Source of the DNA: Candidatus Avedoeria danica
Lineage (GTDB): Bacteria; Chloroflexota; Anaerolineae; Epilineales; Epilineaceae
Assembly: GCA_016703025.1 (NCBI GenBank)
Contig: JADJCV010000004.1
Coordinates: 62,001 to 126,000 of the forward strand
Direction: 5' to 3'
DNA length: 64,000 nucleotides
Part shown: positions 43,397 through 52,196 of the stretch, one piece after another
Position numbering within the stretch: the first letter of the stretch is position 1
How the letters are laid out: the number at the start of each line of letters is the position of its first letter
Notes under the pieces: generated by a model
What the model saw: the letters and a program-made list of their open reading frames with translations, nothing else
Told to the model about the DNA's origin: nothing
Database searches by the model: none
Translations under genes and position numbers: made by a program

Positions 43397-43491
43397 CCCT
43401 CGCCGCCGAGCGTTCGCGTCGCCCAAGCGGCTGGTGCCCCGCCACTGGACATGCCTCTGGGGTGCCCGGCAGAGCATGGTGCCCGGACATC

Positions 43492-44421
43492 CTAGGCGTC
43501 CGCCTCGATGATCCGCTGCAGCAGGACCGGCACCGGCGCCCCGCGCACGACCTTGTCGGCGACGCTGCCGAGGGCCAGGCGCAGCAGCCCGGTCCGGCCG
43601 TGCGTGGTCAGGGCGATCAGGTCGACGCCCTCGCCGGCCAGCGTTTGCATCGCGGCCGCCATGTCGCCGCCGTCGATGATCCGCGTGGCGGTGACGACCC
43701 CGGCCGCGCGCAGCGCCACCGCCGCGACGGCCAAGTGCTCGGTCACCTCGGCGATCTGGACGTCGCGCGCCGCTTCGAACCCGTCCAGCTGCGGGTCCCC
43801 GGCGACGTAGACGAGCGTCACGGTGGCATCGAAGGCGCGCGCGAGCCACTCTACGGTCGGCAGGACGGCGCGGGCGGTCGGGGAGCCGTCGAGCATGACC
43901 GCGATGTGGCGCAGCGCGAAAGGCGCGGCCGCGCCGGTCCGAACGAGCACGAGCGGCCGTGTGCTGCGGTGGATCACGTGCTCCGCCACGCTGCCGATCG
44001 CCCAGCGGCTCAGGCCACTGCGGCCGTGGGTGGCCATGACGATCAGCCACGCGTCGTGCTTCTCGGCCGCGCCGAGGATCGCCTCGGCGGGCGGGCTTTC
44101 GAGGATCTGGGTGTCCGCCTTTACGCCAAGCGCCGCGGCGTCGTCGGCTTGCGCCTTCAGATGGGCCACGCTGTCGGCTTCCGCCTCACGGATGAGCGCA
44201 TCGATGTCGGGCAGGTCGACGGGAACGGCGCCCGCCTGCATCGGCGCGGCGCCGAACCACGGCGGAACATCGACGCCCACGACGACCGGCGCGGTGACGA
44301 GCACGAGCCGGCCGCCGGTCCGTCGCGCGATCTCGGCAGCCGGCGCGAGCGCCGCCGCCGACTCGGTCGAGCCGTCCAACGGCACCAGGATCAGCGGTTC
44401 GCGAGGCGTGTTCGGGCTCAC
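43492..44421 (-). CDS. Tandem universal stress protein (UspA) domains
   Basis: A 309-residue cytoplasmic protein with two Usp domains. Domain 1 runs from LILVPLDGSTESAAAL to MATHGRSGLSRWAIGSVAEHVIHRSTRPLVLVR; the ATP-type motif GxxG-9x-G(S) is present, here split as ATHGRSGL and IGSVAEHV. Domain 2 runs from IAVMLDGSPTARAVLP to TTHGRTGLLRLALGSVADKV. Both keep the nucleotide-binding glycines, so the protein probably binds ATP. The GTG at 44421 has AAGGAGG upstream. It is divergent from the acyl-CoA synthetase gene. Confidence 0.92.
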   Translation of the reverse strand: MSPNTPREPLILVPLDGSTESAAALAPAAEIARRTGGRLVLVTAPVVVGVDVPPWFGAAPMQAGAVPVDLPDIDALIREAEADSVAHLKAQADDAAALGVKADTQILESPPAEAILGAAEKHDAWLIVMATHGRSGLSRWAIGSVAEHVIHRSTRPLVLVRTGAAAPFALRHIAVMLDGSPTARAVLPTVEWLARAFDATVTLVYVAGDPQLDGFEAARDVQIAEVTEHLAVAAVALRAAGVVTATRIIDGGDMAAAMQTLAGEGVDLIALTTHGRTGLLRLALGSVADKVVRGAPVPVLLQRIIEADA

Positions 44422-44504
44422 GGGTTCCTCCTTGCCTCGGCCGCAGCGGTTGCTGCGGCCGTGTGGATCGTCCTGCGCCGGATGCCGAAGCATCCTTGGG
44501 CTCA

Positions 44505-44513
44505 TGATATCCT
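44505..44513 (+). promoter_or_regulatory. Extended -10 promoter of the acyl-CoA synthetase/ferritin operon
   Basis: TGA-TATCCT lies 47 bases before the ATG at 44561, in the divergent gap with the Usp gene. The box is nearly self-complementary (TGATATC), so it might also serve the Usp gene. Confidence 0.45.
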
Positions 44514-44560
44514 CGGACGGCGTCGATGGCATGCTGCCGCGATATGGAAGGCATTCGATC

Positions 44561-46786
44561 ATGGAACCGCCGCCGCGCGCCGAGACCGCTTCCCTTGCGC
44601 CGTTCTTCAATGCCCGTTCGGTCGCCGTCATCGGCGCCTCGCGCGATCCGTCCGGTGTCGGCCACCGCGTCGTCCGCGGGCTGCTGGACGCGGGCTACAC
44701 GGGACGGGTGATGCCGGTGAACCCGGCCGCCGCGACGATCGCCGGACTGCCGGCGTACGCGTCGGTCGACGCGCTGCCCGAAGCGCCGGCGTTGGCCGTC
44801 GTGGCGGTGCCGGCGGCGGCGGTCGAGCAAGTGGTGGCGGCGTGCGCGGACCGCGGGGTGCGCGCCGTCGTCGTCCTGTCGGCCGGGTACGCCGAGACCG
44901 GCGCCGAAGGGCGGGCGCGGCAGGAGCGCCTTGCGCAGCAGGTGCGCCAAGCCGGCATGCGCCTCGTCGGTCCAAACAGCCTCGGAATCCTCTGCACGGA
45001 TCCGTCCCTTCGCCTGAACGCCTCGTTCTCGCCCGTCTTTCCGCCCGAAGGCTCCGTGGCGCTCGCTTCGGAGAGCGGGGCCGTCGGGCTGGCGGTGCTC
45101 CAGCTGGCCAAGGCGCGGCACTTGGGCGTCTCCGCGTTCGTCAGCCTCGGCAACCGGGCGGACGTATCGAGCAACGACCTCCTGGAGTGGTGGGCGGAGG
45201 ATCCGCGGACGAGCGTCGTGCTGCTCTACCTTGAGTCGTTCGGCAACCCGCGGCGCTTCGCCGACGTCGCGCGGCGCGTGGCGCGGCGCAAGCCGATCGT
45301 GGCGCTGAAGAGCGGGCGGAGCGCCGCCGGGCAACGGGCCGCCGGGTCGCACACCGCGGCGCTGGCTGCGCCGGACATCGCCGTCGATGCCCTCTTCGCC
45401 CAGACCGGCGTGCTCCGGGCGGGGACGATCGACGAACTGTTCGGCCTCGGCGCGCTCCTCGGCAGCCAACCGCTGCCGCGCGGCCGCCGCGTGGCGCTCC
45501 TGACGAACGCGGGCGGCCCGGGGATCTTGTGCGCCGATGCCTGTCAGGCGAGCGGTCTCGCGGTCGTCGAGCTCGCCGCGGAGACGCGCGATGCGCTGGC
45601 CGCCCTCCTGCCCGCGGCGGCCAGCGTCGCCAACCCCGTCGATACGCTTGCCGCCGTCGCGCCCGAGGCGTACCGGCGCTGCGTCGAGGTCCTCCTGGCC
45701 GCGCCGGAGGTCGACGCGCTCATCACGTTGTTCGTCCCGGTCGGCATCACGCCGGCGGAGGACATCGGCGCGGCGATCGTCGATGGCGTGGCGGCGGGGC
45801 GTGCGGCGGGGCATGCCCAGCCCGTGCTGGCGTGCCTGATGGGCGGGCAGACGCCGGCCCGTGAGACGCCGCTCGACGGCCGGGGCGAGCGGATTCCGGT
45901 CTATCCGTTTCCCGAGCATGCCGTCGGCGCGCTGGCCGCGGCCGCGCGCCACGCCGAGTGGTGCTCCCAGCCGCCCGGCCAGGTCCCGGCGTTTGCCGAT
46001 GTGCACGCCGAGTCGGCACGCGAGCGGTGCCGCACCGCCGGCGACGGGACCGGCGGCTGGCTGTCGGCGGCCGAGGTGCGCGCCGTGCTGGCCGACTTCG
46101 GCCTGCCGATCACGGCCGGCGGCGTCGCCCGGACGGCCGACGAGGCCGTGGCGCTCGCGGACGGCATCGGGTACCCGGTGGCGCTGAAGGCGGCCTCGCG
46201 GCGGATCGTGCACAAGACCGAGGTCGGCGGCGTTCGGCTGGGGCTGGCGGACGGCGCGGACGTGCGGACGGCGTTCGAGGCGATGCGCGCCTCCGTCGGC
46301 GCCGTGGACGCGGCCGCGGCCGACGACGGCGTGCTCGTCCAGCCGATGCTGCGCGGCGGGGTCGAGGTGATGGCCGGCGTGACGACCGACCCGCTCTTCG
46401 GCCCGCTGATCGCGTTCGGCCTGGGCGGGATCCACGTCGAGATCCTGGGCGACGTCGCGTTCCGTGTCGCGCCGCTCAGCGACGTCGACGCGGGTGAGAT
46501 CATCCGTGCGATCCGCGGCCACCGGCTGCTTCTCGGCTACCGCGGCCACCCGGCGGCCGACATCGCCGCGCTGGAAGACCTCGTGCTGCGCCTCTCGGCG
46601 CTGGCCGTCGCCGTACCCGAGATCGCCGAAATCGATCTGAACCCGGTCTTTGCGCTGGCGAATGGGTGCATGATTGCGGATGCGCGGATCCGGGTGGTGC
46701 CGGTCGGGCCGGCGGTGGCGCGGCCCGGCATTCGAGCGGGCGTCATGCTGACGCCTACAGCGAGGAAGGACCCCGACCATGGATGA
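44561..46786 (+). CDS. NDP-forming acyl-CoA synthetase (acetate-CoA ligase type, alpha-beta fusion)
   Basis: A 741-residue enzyme that converts acyl-CoA plus ADP and phosphate into acid, ATP and CoA, or the reverse. The CoA-binding domain starts SVAVIGASRDPSGVGHRVVRG. The ligase part has VGPNSLGIL, SESGAVGLAVLQLA and the phosphorylated-histidine loop AGSHTAALAA. The C-terminal ATP-grasp domain has YPVALKAASRRIVHKTEVGG and ends EIAEIDLNPVFA. Alpha and beta parts are fused in one chain, as in many bacteria. The stop overlaps the start of the ferritin-VIT gene by 8 bases, so both are translated from one mRNA. Confidence 0.93.
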   Translation: MEPPPRAETASLAPFFNARSVAVIGASRDPSGVGHRVVRGLLDAGYTGRVMPVNPAAATIAGLPAYASVDALPEAPALAVVAVPAAAVEQVVAACADRGVRAVVVLSAGYAETGAEGRARQERLAQQVRQAGMRLVGPNSLGILCTDPSLRLNASFSPVFPPEGSVALASESGAVGLAVLQLAKARHLGVSAFVSLGNRADVSSNDLLEWWAEDPRTSVVLLYLESFGNPRRFADVARRVARRKPIVALKSGRSAAGQRAAGSHTAALAAPDIAVDALFAQTGVLRAGTIDELFGLGALLGSQPLPRGRRVALLTNAGGPGILCADACQASGLAVVELAAETRDALAALLPAAASVANPVDTLAAVAPEAYRRCVEVLLAAPEVDALITLFVPVGITPAEDIGAAIVDGVAAGRAAGHAQPVLACLMGGQTPARETPLDGRGERIPVYPFPEHAVGALAAAARHAEWCSQPPGQVPAFADVHAESARERCRTAGDGTGGWLSAAEVRAVLADFGLPITAGGVARTADEAVALADGIGYPVALKAASRRIVHKTEVGGVRLGLADGADVRTAFEAMRASVGAVDAAAADDGVLVQPMLRGGVEVMAGVTTDPLFGPLIAFGLGGIHVEILGDVAFRVAPLSDVDAGEIIRAIRGHRLLLGYRGHPAADIAALEDLVLRLSALAVAVPEIAEIDLNPVFALANGCMIADARIRVVPVGPAVARPGIRAGVMLTPTARKDPDHG

Positions 46787-47897
46787 GCAGCAGCGCTTGC
46801 GCACGGCCTGGCAGGACGAGATCGACGGGGAGGCGTTGTATCGCGCGGCTGCCGCACGGGAGGCCGGCAAGCCGCTGGCCGAGGCGTTCGAGAAGATGGC
46901 GGCGGACGAGGCGCGTCACGCGGTCGTCCTGGCGGAGCGGCTGGCCGCGCTCGGCGCGCCCGTCGGCGATCCGCGGCCGAGCGGGCGGGCGCGTGTCTTG
47001 ATCCGGCTGATCCGCCTCGTCGGACCGGCGGCCGTCCTGCCGCAGCTGCAGGCCAACGAGCGTGCTGGAGTGGCGGCCTACAGCGTTCCCGAGGCCAAGG
47101 GCACGCCCGAAGCGGCGCTGGCTGCCGACGAGCAGTCCCACCTCCAAGTCCTCCGCGCGATGGGCGGCAAGGGCATGGCCGGCGCGGCCGTGGCCCAGCT
47201 CGAGGGCCGGCACCGCGCGGTCAGCGGCAATGCGCTGCGGGCGGCGGTGCTCGGCGCGAACGACGGGCTCGTCTCCAACCTGAGCCTCGTGATGGGCGTC
47301 GCCGGCGCGTCGATGGCTGGGCGGGAGATCCTCGTGACCGGCCTGGCGGGCCTGTTGGCCGGCGCCGTTTCGATGGCGCTCGGCGAGTGGCTGTCCGTGC
47401 AGAGCTCGCGCGAGCTCTTCGCCCGGCAGCTCGAGATCGAGTCGGCGGAGCTCGCGGCCTCACCGGAGGAGGAGGAGGCCGAGCTTGCGGCGATCTATCG
47501 GTCCAAGGGCCTGCCCGAGGACCAGGCGCGCGCGTTTGCCGCGCGACTGATCGCCGACCCGAGCGCGGCGATCGACACGCTGGCGCGCGAGGAGCTCGGC
47601 TTCGATCCGGCCGAGCTCGGCGGGTCGGCGTGGGAGGCGGCAGCGACGTCGTTCGCGTTGTTCGCCGTCGGCGCCGTCATCCCGGTCGCCCCGTTCGCGC
47701 TGCTCGCCGGCAACACCGCCGTCGTCGTCAGCCTGGTGGCCAGCGCGCTCGGCCTGTTCGGGATCGGCGCGGCGATCACGCTGATGACCGGGCGGAGCGT
47801 CTGGGCGTCGGGCTTCCGGCAGGTGCTGTTCGGGCTGGCTGCGGCGGGGGTGACGTTCGGGGTGGGGCGGTTGATCGGGGTGGCGATTGCAGGGTAG
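46779..47897 (+). CDS. Ferritin-like/VIT1 fusion, membrane iron or manganese exporter (MbfA-like)
   Basis: A 372-residue protein. Residues 1-140 are a ferritin-like four-helix domain with metal-site spacing: DEIDGEALY, then KMAADEARHAVVLAERL, then QANERAG, then ADEQSHLQVL. Residues 150-372 are a VIT1/CCC1 transporter domain (VLGANDGLVSNLSLVMGVAGA, GAVSMALGEWLSVQSSREL, a Glu-rich loop SPEEEEAELA, and three further spans). Such fusions sense or oxidise cytosolic iron and export it. It begins inside the acyl-CoA synthetase stop region. Its own stop lies in the hairpin at 47894-47913. Confidence 0.9.
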   Translation: MDEQQRLRTAWQDEIDGEALYRAAAAREAGKPLAEAFEKMAADEARHAVVLAERLAALGAPVGDPRPSGRARVLIRLIRLVGPAAVLPQLQANERAGVAAYSVPEAKGTPEAALAADEQSHLQVLRAMGGKGMAGAAVAQLEGRHRAVSGNALRAAVLGANDGLVSNLSLVMGVAGASMAGREILVTGLAGLLAGAVSMALGEWLSVQSSRELFARQLEIESAELAASPEEEEAELAAIYRSKGLPEDQARAFAARLIADPSAAIDTLAREELGFDPAELGGSAWEAAATSFALFAVGAVIPVAPFALLAGNTAVVVSLVASALGLFGIGAAITLMTGRSVWASGFRQVLFGLAAAGVTFGVGRLIGVAIAG

Positions 47898-47913
47898 GGC
47901 CTGACGGCCCTAC
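47894..47913. terminator. Bidirectional hairpin terminator GTAGGGCC/GGCCCTAC
   Basis: Perfect 8-bp arms with a 4-base loop (TGAC). The TAG in the left arm ends the ferritin-VIT gene and the CTA in the right arm ends the cytochrome gene on the other strand. It is the smallest member of the GTAGGG...CCCTAC family here. Confidence 0.75.
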
Positions 47914-48392
47914 TTCGCTCCCTGCAGCTCGCGCATGTAGGCCACCAGGTCCAACAGGTCCGCGTCCACCAAGACCGGGTTCCCGCCCTTCGGCGGCATC
48001 GCCACGCCCGTCGTGTTCAGCGGATCGCCGGCGTCGCGGCCGACCTTCAGGAACGCGACGAGTTCGTCGTCGGTCTTGTCCTTGACGAATGCGCTGGCCG
48101 TGATGTCCTTGCCGAGGTTCGGAAGGCCTTTGGCGTCCGGCCCGTGGCAGGCAGCGCACGTGACGAACAGCTCCTTGCCGTGCGCGGCGTCGCCTGACGA
48201 AGCGGCCGGCGCGGCGTCGTCCGCTGGCGCTTCGGCGGCTGTCGATGCCGCACCCTCGCGGGCGAGTCGGGCGGCCTCCTCGGTCTCCATCGGCACGCCG
48301 CACGCCGTGGCGAGCGCGGCCACGAGCAGCGCGCCGGCGAGGGCGCGGGCGGCGGGTCGGCGGTGGGGTTGGATCGTCGTCGGGCGGGTCAT
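47910..48392 (-). CDS. Cytochrome c lipoprotein
   Basis: A 160-residue exported haem protein. The signal RALAGALLVAALATACG has a lipobox Cys, so it is membrane-anchored. A Ala/Pro/Glu spacer precedes one cytochrome c domain: haem motif CAACH in KELFVTCAACHGPDAKG, and the distal Met ligand in VAMPPKGGNP. It looks like a class I, cbb3-CcoP or Cox-type electron carrier. Single gene with GAGGAG before the ATG and a strong double TATAAT promoter. No oxidase genes are nearby, so the partner is unknown. Confidence 0.92.
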   Translation of the reverse strand: MTRPTTIQPHRRPAARALAGALLVAALATACGVPMETEEAARLAREGAASTAAEAPADDAAPAASSGDAAHGKELFVTCAACHGPDAKGLPNLGKDITASAFVKDKTDDELVAFLKVGRDAGDPLNTTGVAMPPKGGNPVLVDADLLDLVAYMRELQGAK

Positions 48393-48423
48393 CGAAATCT
48401 CCTCGGTGCGGTACTTGAACGCG

Positions 48424-48454
48424 ATTATAGATTATACCGGTCCGGCGCTGGCAA
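48424..48454 (-). promoter_or_regulatory. Double TATAAT promoter of the cytochrome c gene
   Basis: On the minus strand two TATAAT boxes (48436-48431 and 48429-48424) follow TTGCCA (48454-48449). The second box is 19 bases from the -35, the first only 12. It is the only perfect tandem -10 in the window. Confidence 0.6.
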
Positions 48455-48609
48455 CGCGCCGGGCGACCGGCGTATCATCCCGATAAGGAGGGGGTGCCGC
48501 ATCCGCCACCGGACTCCTTCTCTGACTGGCCACTTGGCCACCGCACGGAATCCTGGCGGCCCAGGTCGGCCGAAGCACCGGAGATTGCCTTCACCGTGGG
48601 TCCGGGTCG

Positions 48610-49665
48610 ATGAGCGTTTCGCGCGACAACGCCCCCGAAGCCGCACTTCGTGAGAGCGAGGACCGCTTCCAGGTGCTCGTCGATGCTGCGCCGGTGGCGA
48701 TCCTGATCGTCGACGACGACGGCCGGATCATGCTGGCGAATGCCGGCGCCGAGGCGATTTTCGGCTACGCACGCAGCGAGGTCATCGGCCGGCCGGTCGA
48801 AGTCCTCGTTCCGTCGGCCGCCCGCGCGGCGCACGAGCGCCATCGGGCCGGCTATAGCACTGCGCCGCGCGCCCGTCCGATGGGCATCGGCATCGAGCTC
48901 GAGGGCCTGCGGCGCGACGGGCGGACGTTTCCGATCGAGGTCGGGCTCAGCGTCGCCCAGGCGCAGGGCCGGACCCAGGTCATCGCCTTCATCACCGACA
49001 TCACGGCGCGCAAGCAGGCCGAGCGGGCGATCCTGGACGAGCGGAGCCGGCTGGCGCGCGACCTGCACGACGCCGTCACGCAATCGCTTTTCTCCGCCAG
49101 CCTGATCGCCGACGTGCTGCCGCGGCTCTGGGAGCGGGACGCCGTCGAGGGACGGCGCCGCCTGGAGGAACTGCGCGCCCTGACGCGCGGCGCGCTGGCG
49201 GAGATGCGCATCCTCTTGCTGGAATTGCGCCCGGGTGCGCTGACGGAGGTGCCGCTGGCCGAGCTGCTGCGGCACGTGGCCGACGCGTCGACGAACCGCA
49301 CGCCGATCGGGCTCGACCTGCGCGTGGATGGGGACGGCGTGCTGCCGCCCGACGTCCAGATCGGCCTCTTCCGCATCGTCCAGGAAGCGCTGAACAACGT
49401 CGCCCGCCACGCGAACGCGCGCGGCGTGACGATCCGCTTGGACCAGCGCGCCGGCCACGTCGAACTCGAGGTGGCGGACGATGGCGTCGGCTTCGATCCG
49501 GCGTCCGTCGACGCCTCGCACCTCGGCCTGCGGATCATGCGCGAGCGGGCGGAGGCGATCGGCGCGGCGATCGTTGTCGACGGCCGTTGCGGCGGCAGCG
49601 CCGGCGGGAGCGGCACGCGGGTGGCGGTCCGTTGGTCGGTCGGCGATGCAGGAGGCGACGCGTGA
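48610..49665 (+). CDS. PAS-domain sensor histidine kinase (NarX/LiaS class)
   Basis: A 351-residue soluble sensor kinase. Residues 18-140 are a PAS domain (FQVLVDAAPVAILIVDDDGRI, then AIFGYARSEVIGRPV). The HisKA_3 dimerisation helix carries the phospho-acceptor His in LARDLHDAVTQSLFSAS. The ATPase domain has QEALNNVARHANA (N box) and VADDGVGFDP (G box). There is no transmembrane segment, so the signal is internal, perhaps redox or a small molecule. It overlaps the regulator gene as GTGA. A TATCAT box at 48473-48478 may be the promoter. Confidence 0.93.
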   Translation: MSVSRDNAPEAALRESEDRFQVLVDAAPVAILIVDDDGRIMLANAGAEAIFGYARSEVIGRPVEVLVPSAARAAHERHRAGYSTAPRARPMGIGIELEGLRRDGRTFPIEVGLSVAQAQGRTQVIAFITDITARKQAERAILDERSRLARDLHDAVTQSLFSASLIADVLPRLWERDAVEGRRRLEELRALTRGALAEMRILLLELRPGALTEVPLAELLRHVADASTNRTPIGLDLRVDGDGVLPPDVQIGLFRIVQEALNNVARHANARGVTIRLDQRAGHVELEVADDGVGFDPASVDASHLGLRIMRERAEAIGAAIVVDGRCGGSAGGSGTRVAVRWSVGDAGGDA

Positions 49666-50344
49666 CCGAAGCCCATGCGGGTTCCGATGCGCGCGAGCGT
49701 GCTGCCGGGCGCCCGACGATCCGGGTGATGATCGTCGACGACCACCGCATCGTCCGCAGCGGCCTGGCTGCGTTCCTCTCGGCGTTCGACGACCTTGATC
49801 TCGTTGCCGAGGCGGGCAGCGGCGACGAGGCGCTGCGGGTCTGCCCGATCGCCCGGCCGGATGTCGTGCTCATGGACTTGGTCATGCCGGGGCTCGACGG
49901 GGCCACGACGACGCGGCTGCTGCGCGAACGGCATCCGTTCGTGCAGGTCGTGGCGCTCACGAGCTTCCCGGAGGCGGACCTCGTGGCGTCGGTCCTGCGC
50001 GCCGGCGCGCTGAGCTACCTCCTCAAGAGCATCTCGGCGATCGACCTGGCCGAGGCGATCCGCGCCGCCCATGCCGGCCGGACGACGCTGGCGCCGGAGG
50101 CCGCCCAGGCGCTCGTCCAGGCGACGGCGCATCCGAACGAAATCGTGAGCGACCTCACCGAGCGCGAGCACGAGGTGCTCGGGCTGCTGGTCGAGGGCTT
50201 TCCAACCCCGACATCGCCGCGCGGCTCATCGTCAGCCGCTCGACGGTCAAGGCGCACGTCAGCACGGTGTTGTCCAAGCTGGGCGTCGCGAATCGGACCG
50301 AGGCGGTGTCGCTGGCACTGCAGCGGGGGCTCGTGCGGCGCTGA
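49662..50344 (+). CDS. NarL/LuxR-type response regulator (frameshift in the linker to the HTH)
   Basis: A two-domain regulator. The receiver has MIVDDHRIVRSGL, phospho-acceptor Asp in DVVLMDLVMPGLDG, Thr in VVALTSFPE and Lys in YLLKSISA. The C-terminal LuxR HTH starts LTEREHEVLGLLVEGF and continues, one frame over, as SNPDIAARLIVSRSTVKAHVS to the TGA at 50344. A T is missing from the run near 50200. The GTG start has AGGAGG upstream and overlaps the kinase stop. With the kinase it forms a two-component pair; targets may include the convergent acyl cluster (inference). Confidence 0.88.
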
Positions 50345-50519
50345 TCGGCGAGTGGGCAGCCGATGGCTCTTGCGATCGCCGTCACGATCTCCCCCAACTG
50401 GCCACTCCAACCCTGTCCAACTGCCCGGTCTCGCCGGGCGGCGCCCGCGGTAGCATCGATCGTCACGGTGCCGAGTGCGTCGGGCAGCGGACGGGTCGGG
50501 CTGACTGCGGATTCGGCCG

Positions 50520-50914
50520 ATGTCGGATCATGCGGCTGAGAGATCGGACGGGCGGGTGGGGATCTACTTGGCGGATGCGGACCGGAACGTACGGTCGGCG
50601 ATGCGGCTCCTGCTCGAGCACGCGGCCGACCACCGTGTCGTTGGGGAGGCGGCGGATGCGCCGACGCTGCTCGCCGGACTCGTCATCGTGCTCCCGCGCC
50701 TTGTCATCGTCGACTGGGCGCTTCCCGGACTGCCGCGCCACGATCCGCTGCGCCCGCTCGTCGACGGCCAGCCGGGCTGCGCGTGGTCGTGATCAGCGCC
50801 CGCCCCGGCGACGGCGACGCGAGTCGACAGGCCGGGGCGGACGGGTTCGTGTGCAAGCTGGAGCCGCCGGAGCGGTTGCTGGGGGTGGTGGCGGGGTTGA
50901 TGGGGGGAGGGTAG
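50520..50914 (+). CDS. Orphan single-domain receiver protein (frameshifted)
   Basis: A CheY-like receiver without an output domain. Features are IYLADADRNVRSAMRLLLE (acidic pair), the phospho-acceptor Asp in LVIVDWALPGLP, and, after a frame change near 50774 where one G of a run is missing, LRVVVISARPGDGDASRQAG and the conserved Lys in GFVCKLEPPERLLG. About 130 residues if repaired. It sits 175 bases after the response regulator and ends 26 bases before the convergent fabV gene. It could act as a phosphate sink or partner of the nearby kinase. Confidence 0.65.
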
Positions 50915-50940
50915 GCGGTCTTCGGAGCCCTGGCGGGGGA

Positions 50941-52196
50941 TCAGGAACTGGCATGACGGGCGAGAGTCGGATACGACAGGTCACCCGCTGCTCTCGCCAG
51001 ACCAGAGCCCACCGTTTCATGCGTCTCGACCGACACGGCGTAGTCGACCCCCGGCACGTCGAAGCCGAACAGCTGGCGGAACGCCTGCCTGCATTCGGCC
51101 CAGTCCGTGAGCGCATACAGGTTCGCGGTGTCGAGCTGCGGCCAGCGCGCAGCGATCTCGGTCTGGATTTCAGCCGCAAGCTCGCGATCGTCCAGGCGGA
51201 TGCGGTCTTCGGCGTCGAGCGTCGGCTCGACGCCAGGGGCGAGGTGATCGCGGAACAGTCGCATGATTTGGTCGATGGCCTCCTCGTGGACGCCGTGCTC
51301 TCTCATCACGGCGTACGTCGTGCTCACGTAGAGCGGGAAGATCGGGATCGCCATCGCCGCCTGGGTGATGACCGACTTGTTGACCGACGCGTAGCACCGT
51401 CCGCCGATCGCCGGCCGAAGGCGCGCGTCGAGGCGACGGCAGGTGGCCTCCATGTCCGCCTTGGCCCGGCCCATCGTGCCGCGCAGGTAGAACGGTTGCG
51501 TGAGGTCGGTCCGCTGTAGGAGTAGGCGATCACGCGTGCGTTGCGGGCGAGTAGGCCGGTGTGGAGCAACGCCGTCACCCAGCGCTCGAGGTCGCTGCCG
51601 CCCATGACGGCGATCGTGTCGGCGATCTCCCGTTCGCTGGCGCTCGGAACTTCGATCGGCACGACCTCCTCGGTGCGCAGGTTGATCGTCTTCTCGGTCG
51701 CCGGTCCGCCGATCGTCTTCAGCACCGAACGGTGGGTCACGCCCGACACGGGATCGGTTCGCATCAGCGCCGCCAAGCTGTAGATGACGAGGTCGACGGT
51801 CCCAAGCCGCGCCCTCAGGTGCGTCAGCGCTTCCCGCAGCACTTCGCCGGAAAACGCATCGCCCCTGACGTTGACGGCCTCCAGTCCGTCGGCAGTCGCT
51901 GCCGCCGAGAAGGCCGCGGTGTTGTAAGCGCCCGCCGATGCGGTTCGACCGGACCTGGCCGGGCGTTGGAAGCCCACACCAAGCGTGTTCATCCCGTAGC
52001 CGAACGCCGCCACGATTCGCGTCGCCAGCCCGTAGCCGGACGAAGCGCCAAGGATGAGCGCGTTGCCGCCGGTCCAGCCGTCACGGGCGCGCCGGGCGCG
52101 GTCGATCTGCCGCTCGACATTGCGCGCGCAGCCGGTGGGATGGGCATTCGTGGCGATGAAGCCGCGAATGCGGGGAGAGACGAGCGGCTCACGCAT
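50941..52196 (-). CDS. fabV: Trans-2-enoyl-CoA/ACP reductase FabV (frameshifted)
   Basis: A FabV-type enoyl reductase, using NADH to saturate trans-2-enoyl thioesters, the last step of each elongation round. The N-terminus reads RIRGFIATNAHPTGCARNVERQI, then the Rossmann motif LILGASSGYGLATRI, VIYSLAALMRTDP and RVIAYSYSGP. After a one-base loss near 51505 the next frame gives PFYLRGTMGRAKADME, with the Y-x8-K catalytic pair, then SVNKSVITQAAMAIPIFPLY. About 418 residues when joined, normal for FabV. Its start overlaps the fabH stop by 8 bases. It is last in the acyl cluster. Confidence 0.88.

Noticed and set aside
44501..44520. Operator palindrome TGATATC shared by the Usp and acyl-CoA synthetase genes
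   Set aside because: The symmetry is only about seven bases and is explained by the -10 box itself.
50199..50203. Programmed ribosomal frameshifting in the response regulator
   Set aside because: No slippery heptamer followed by a structured element; many neighbouring genes break in the same homopolymer-linked way.
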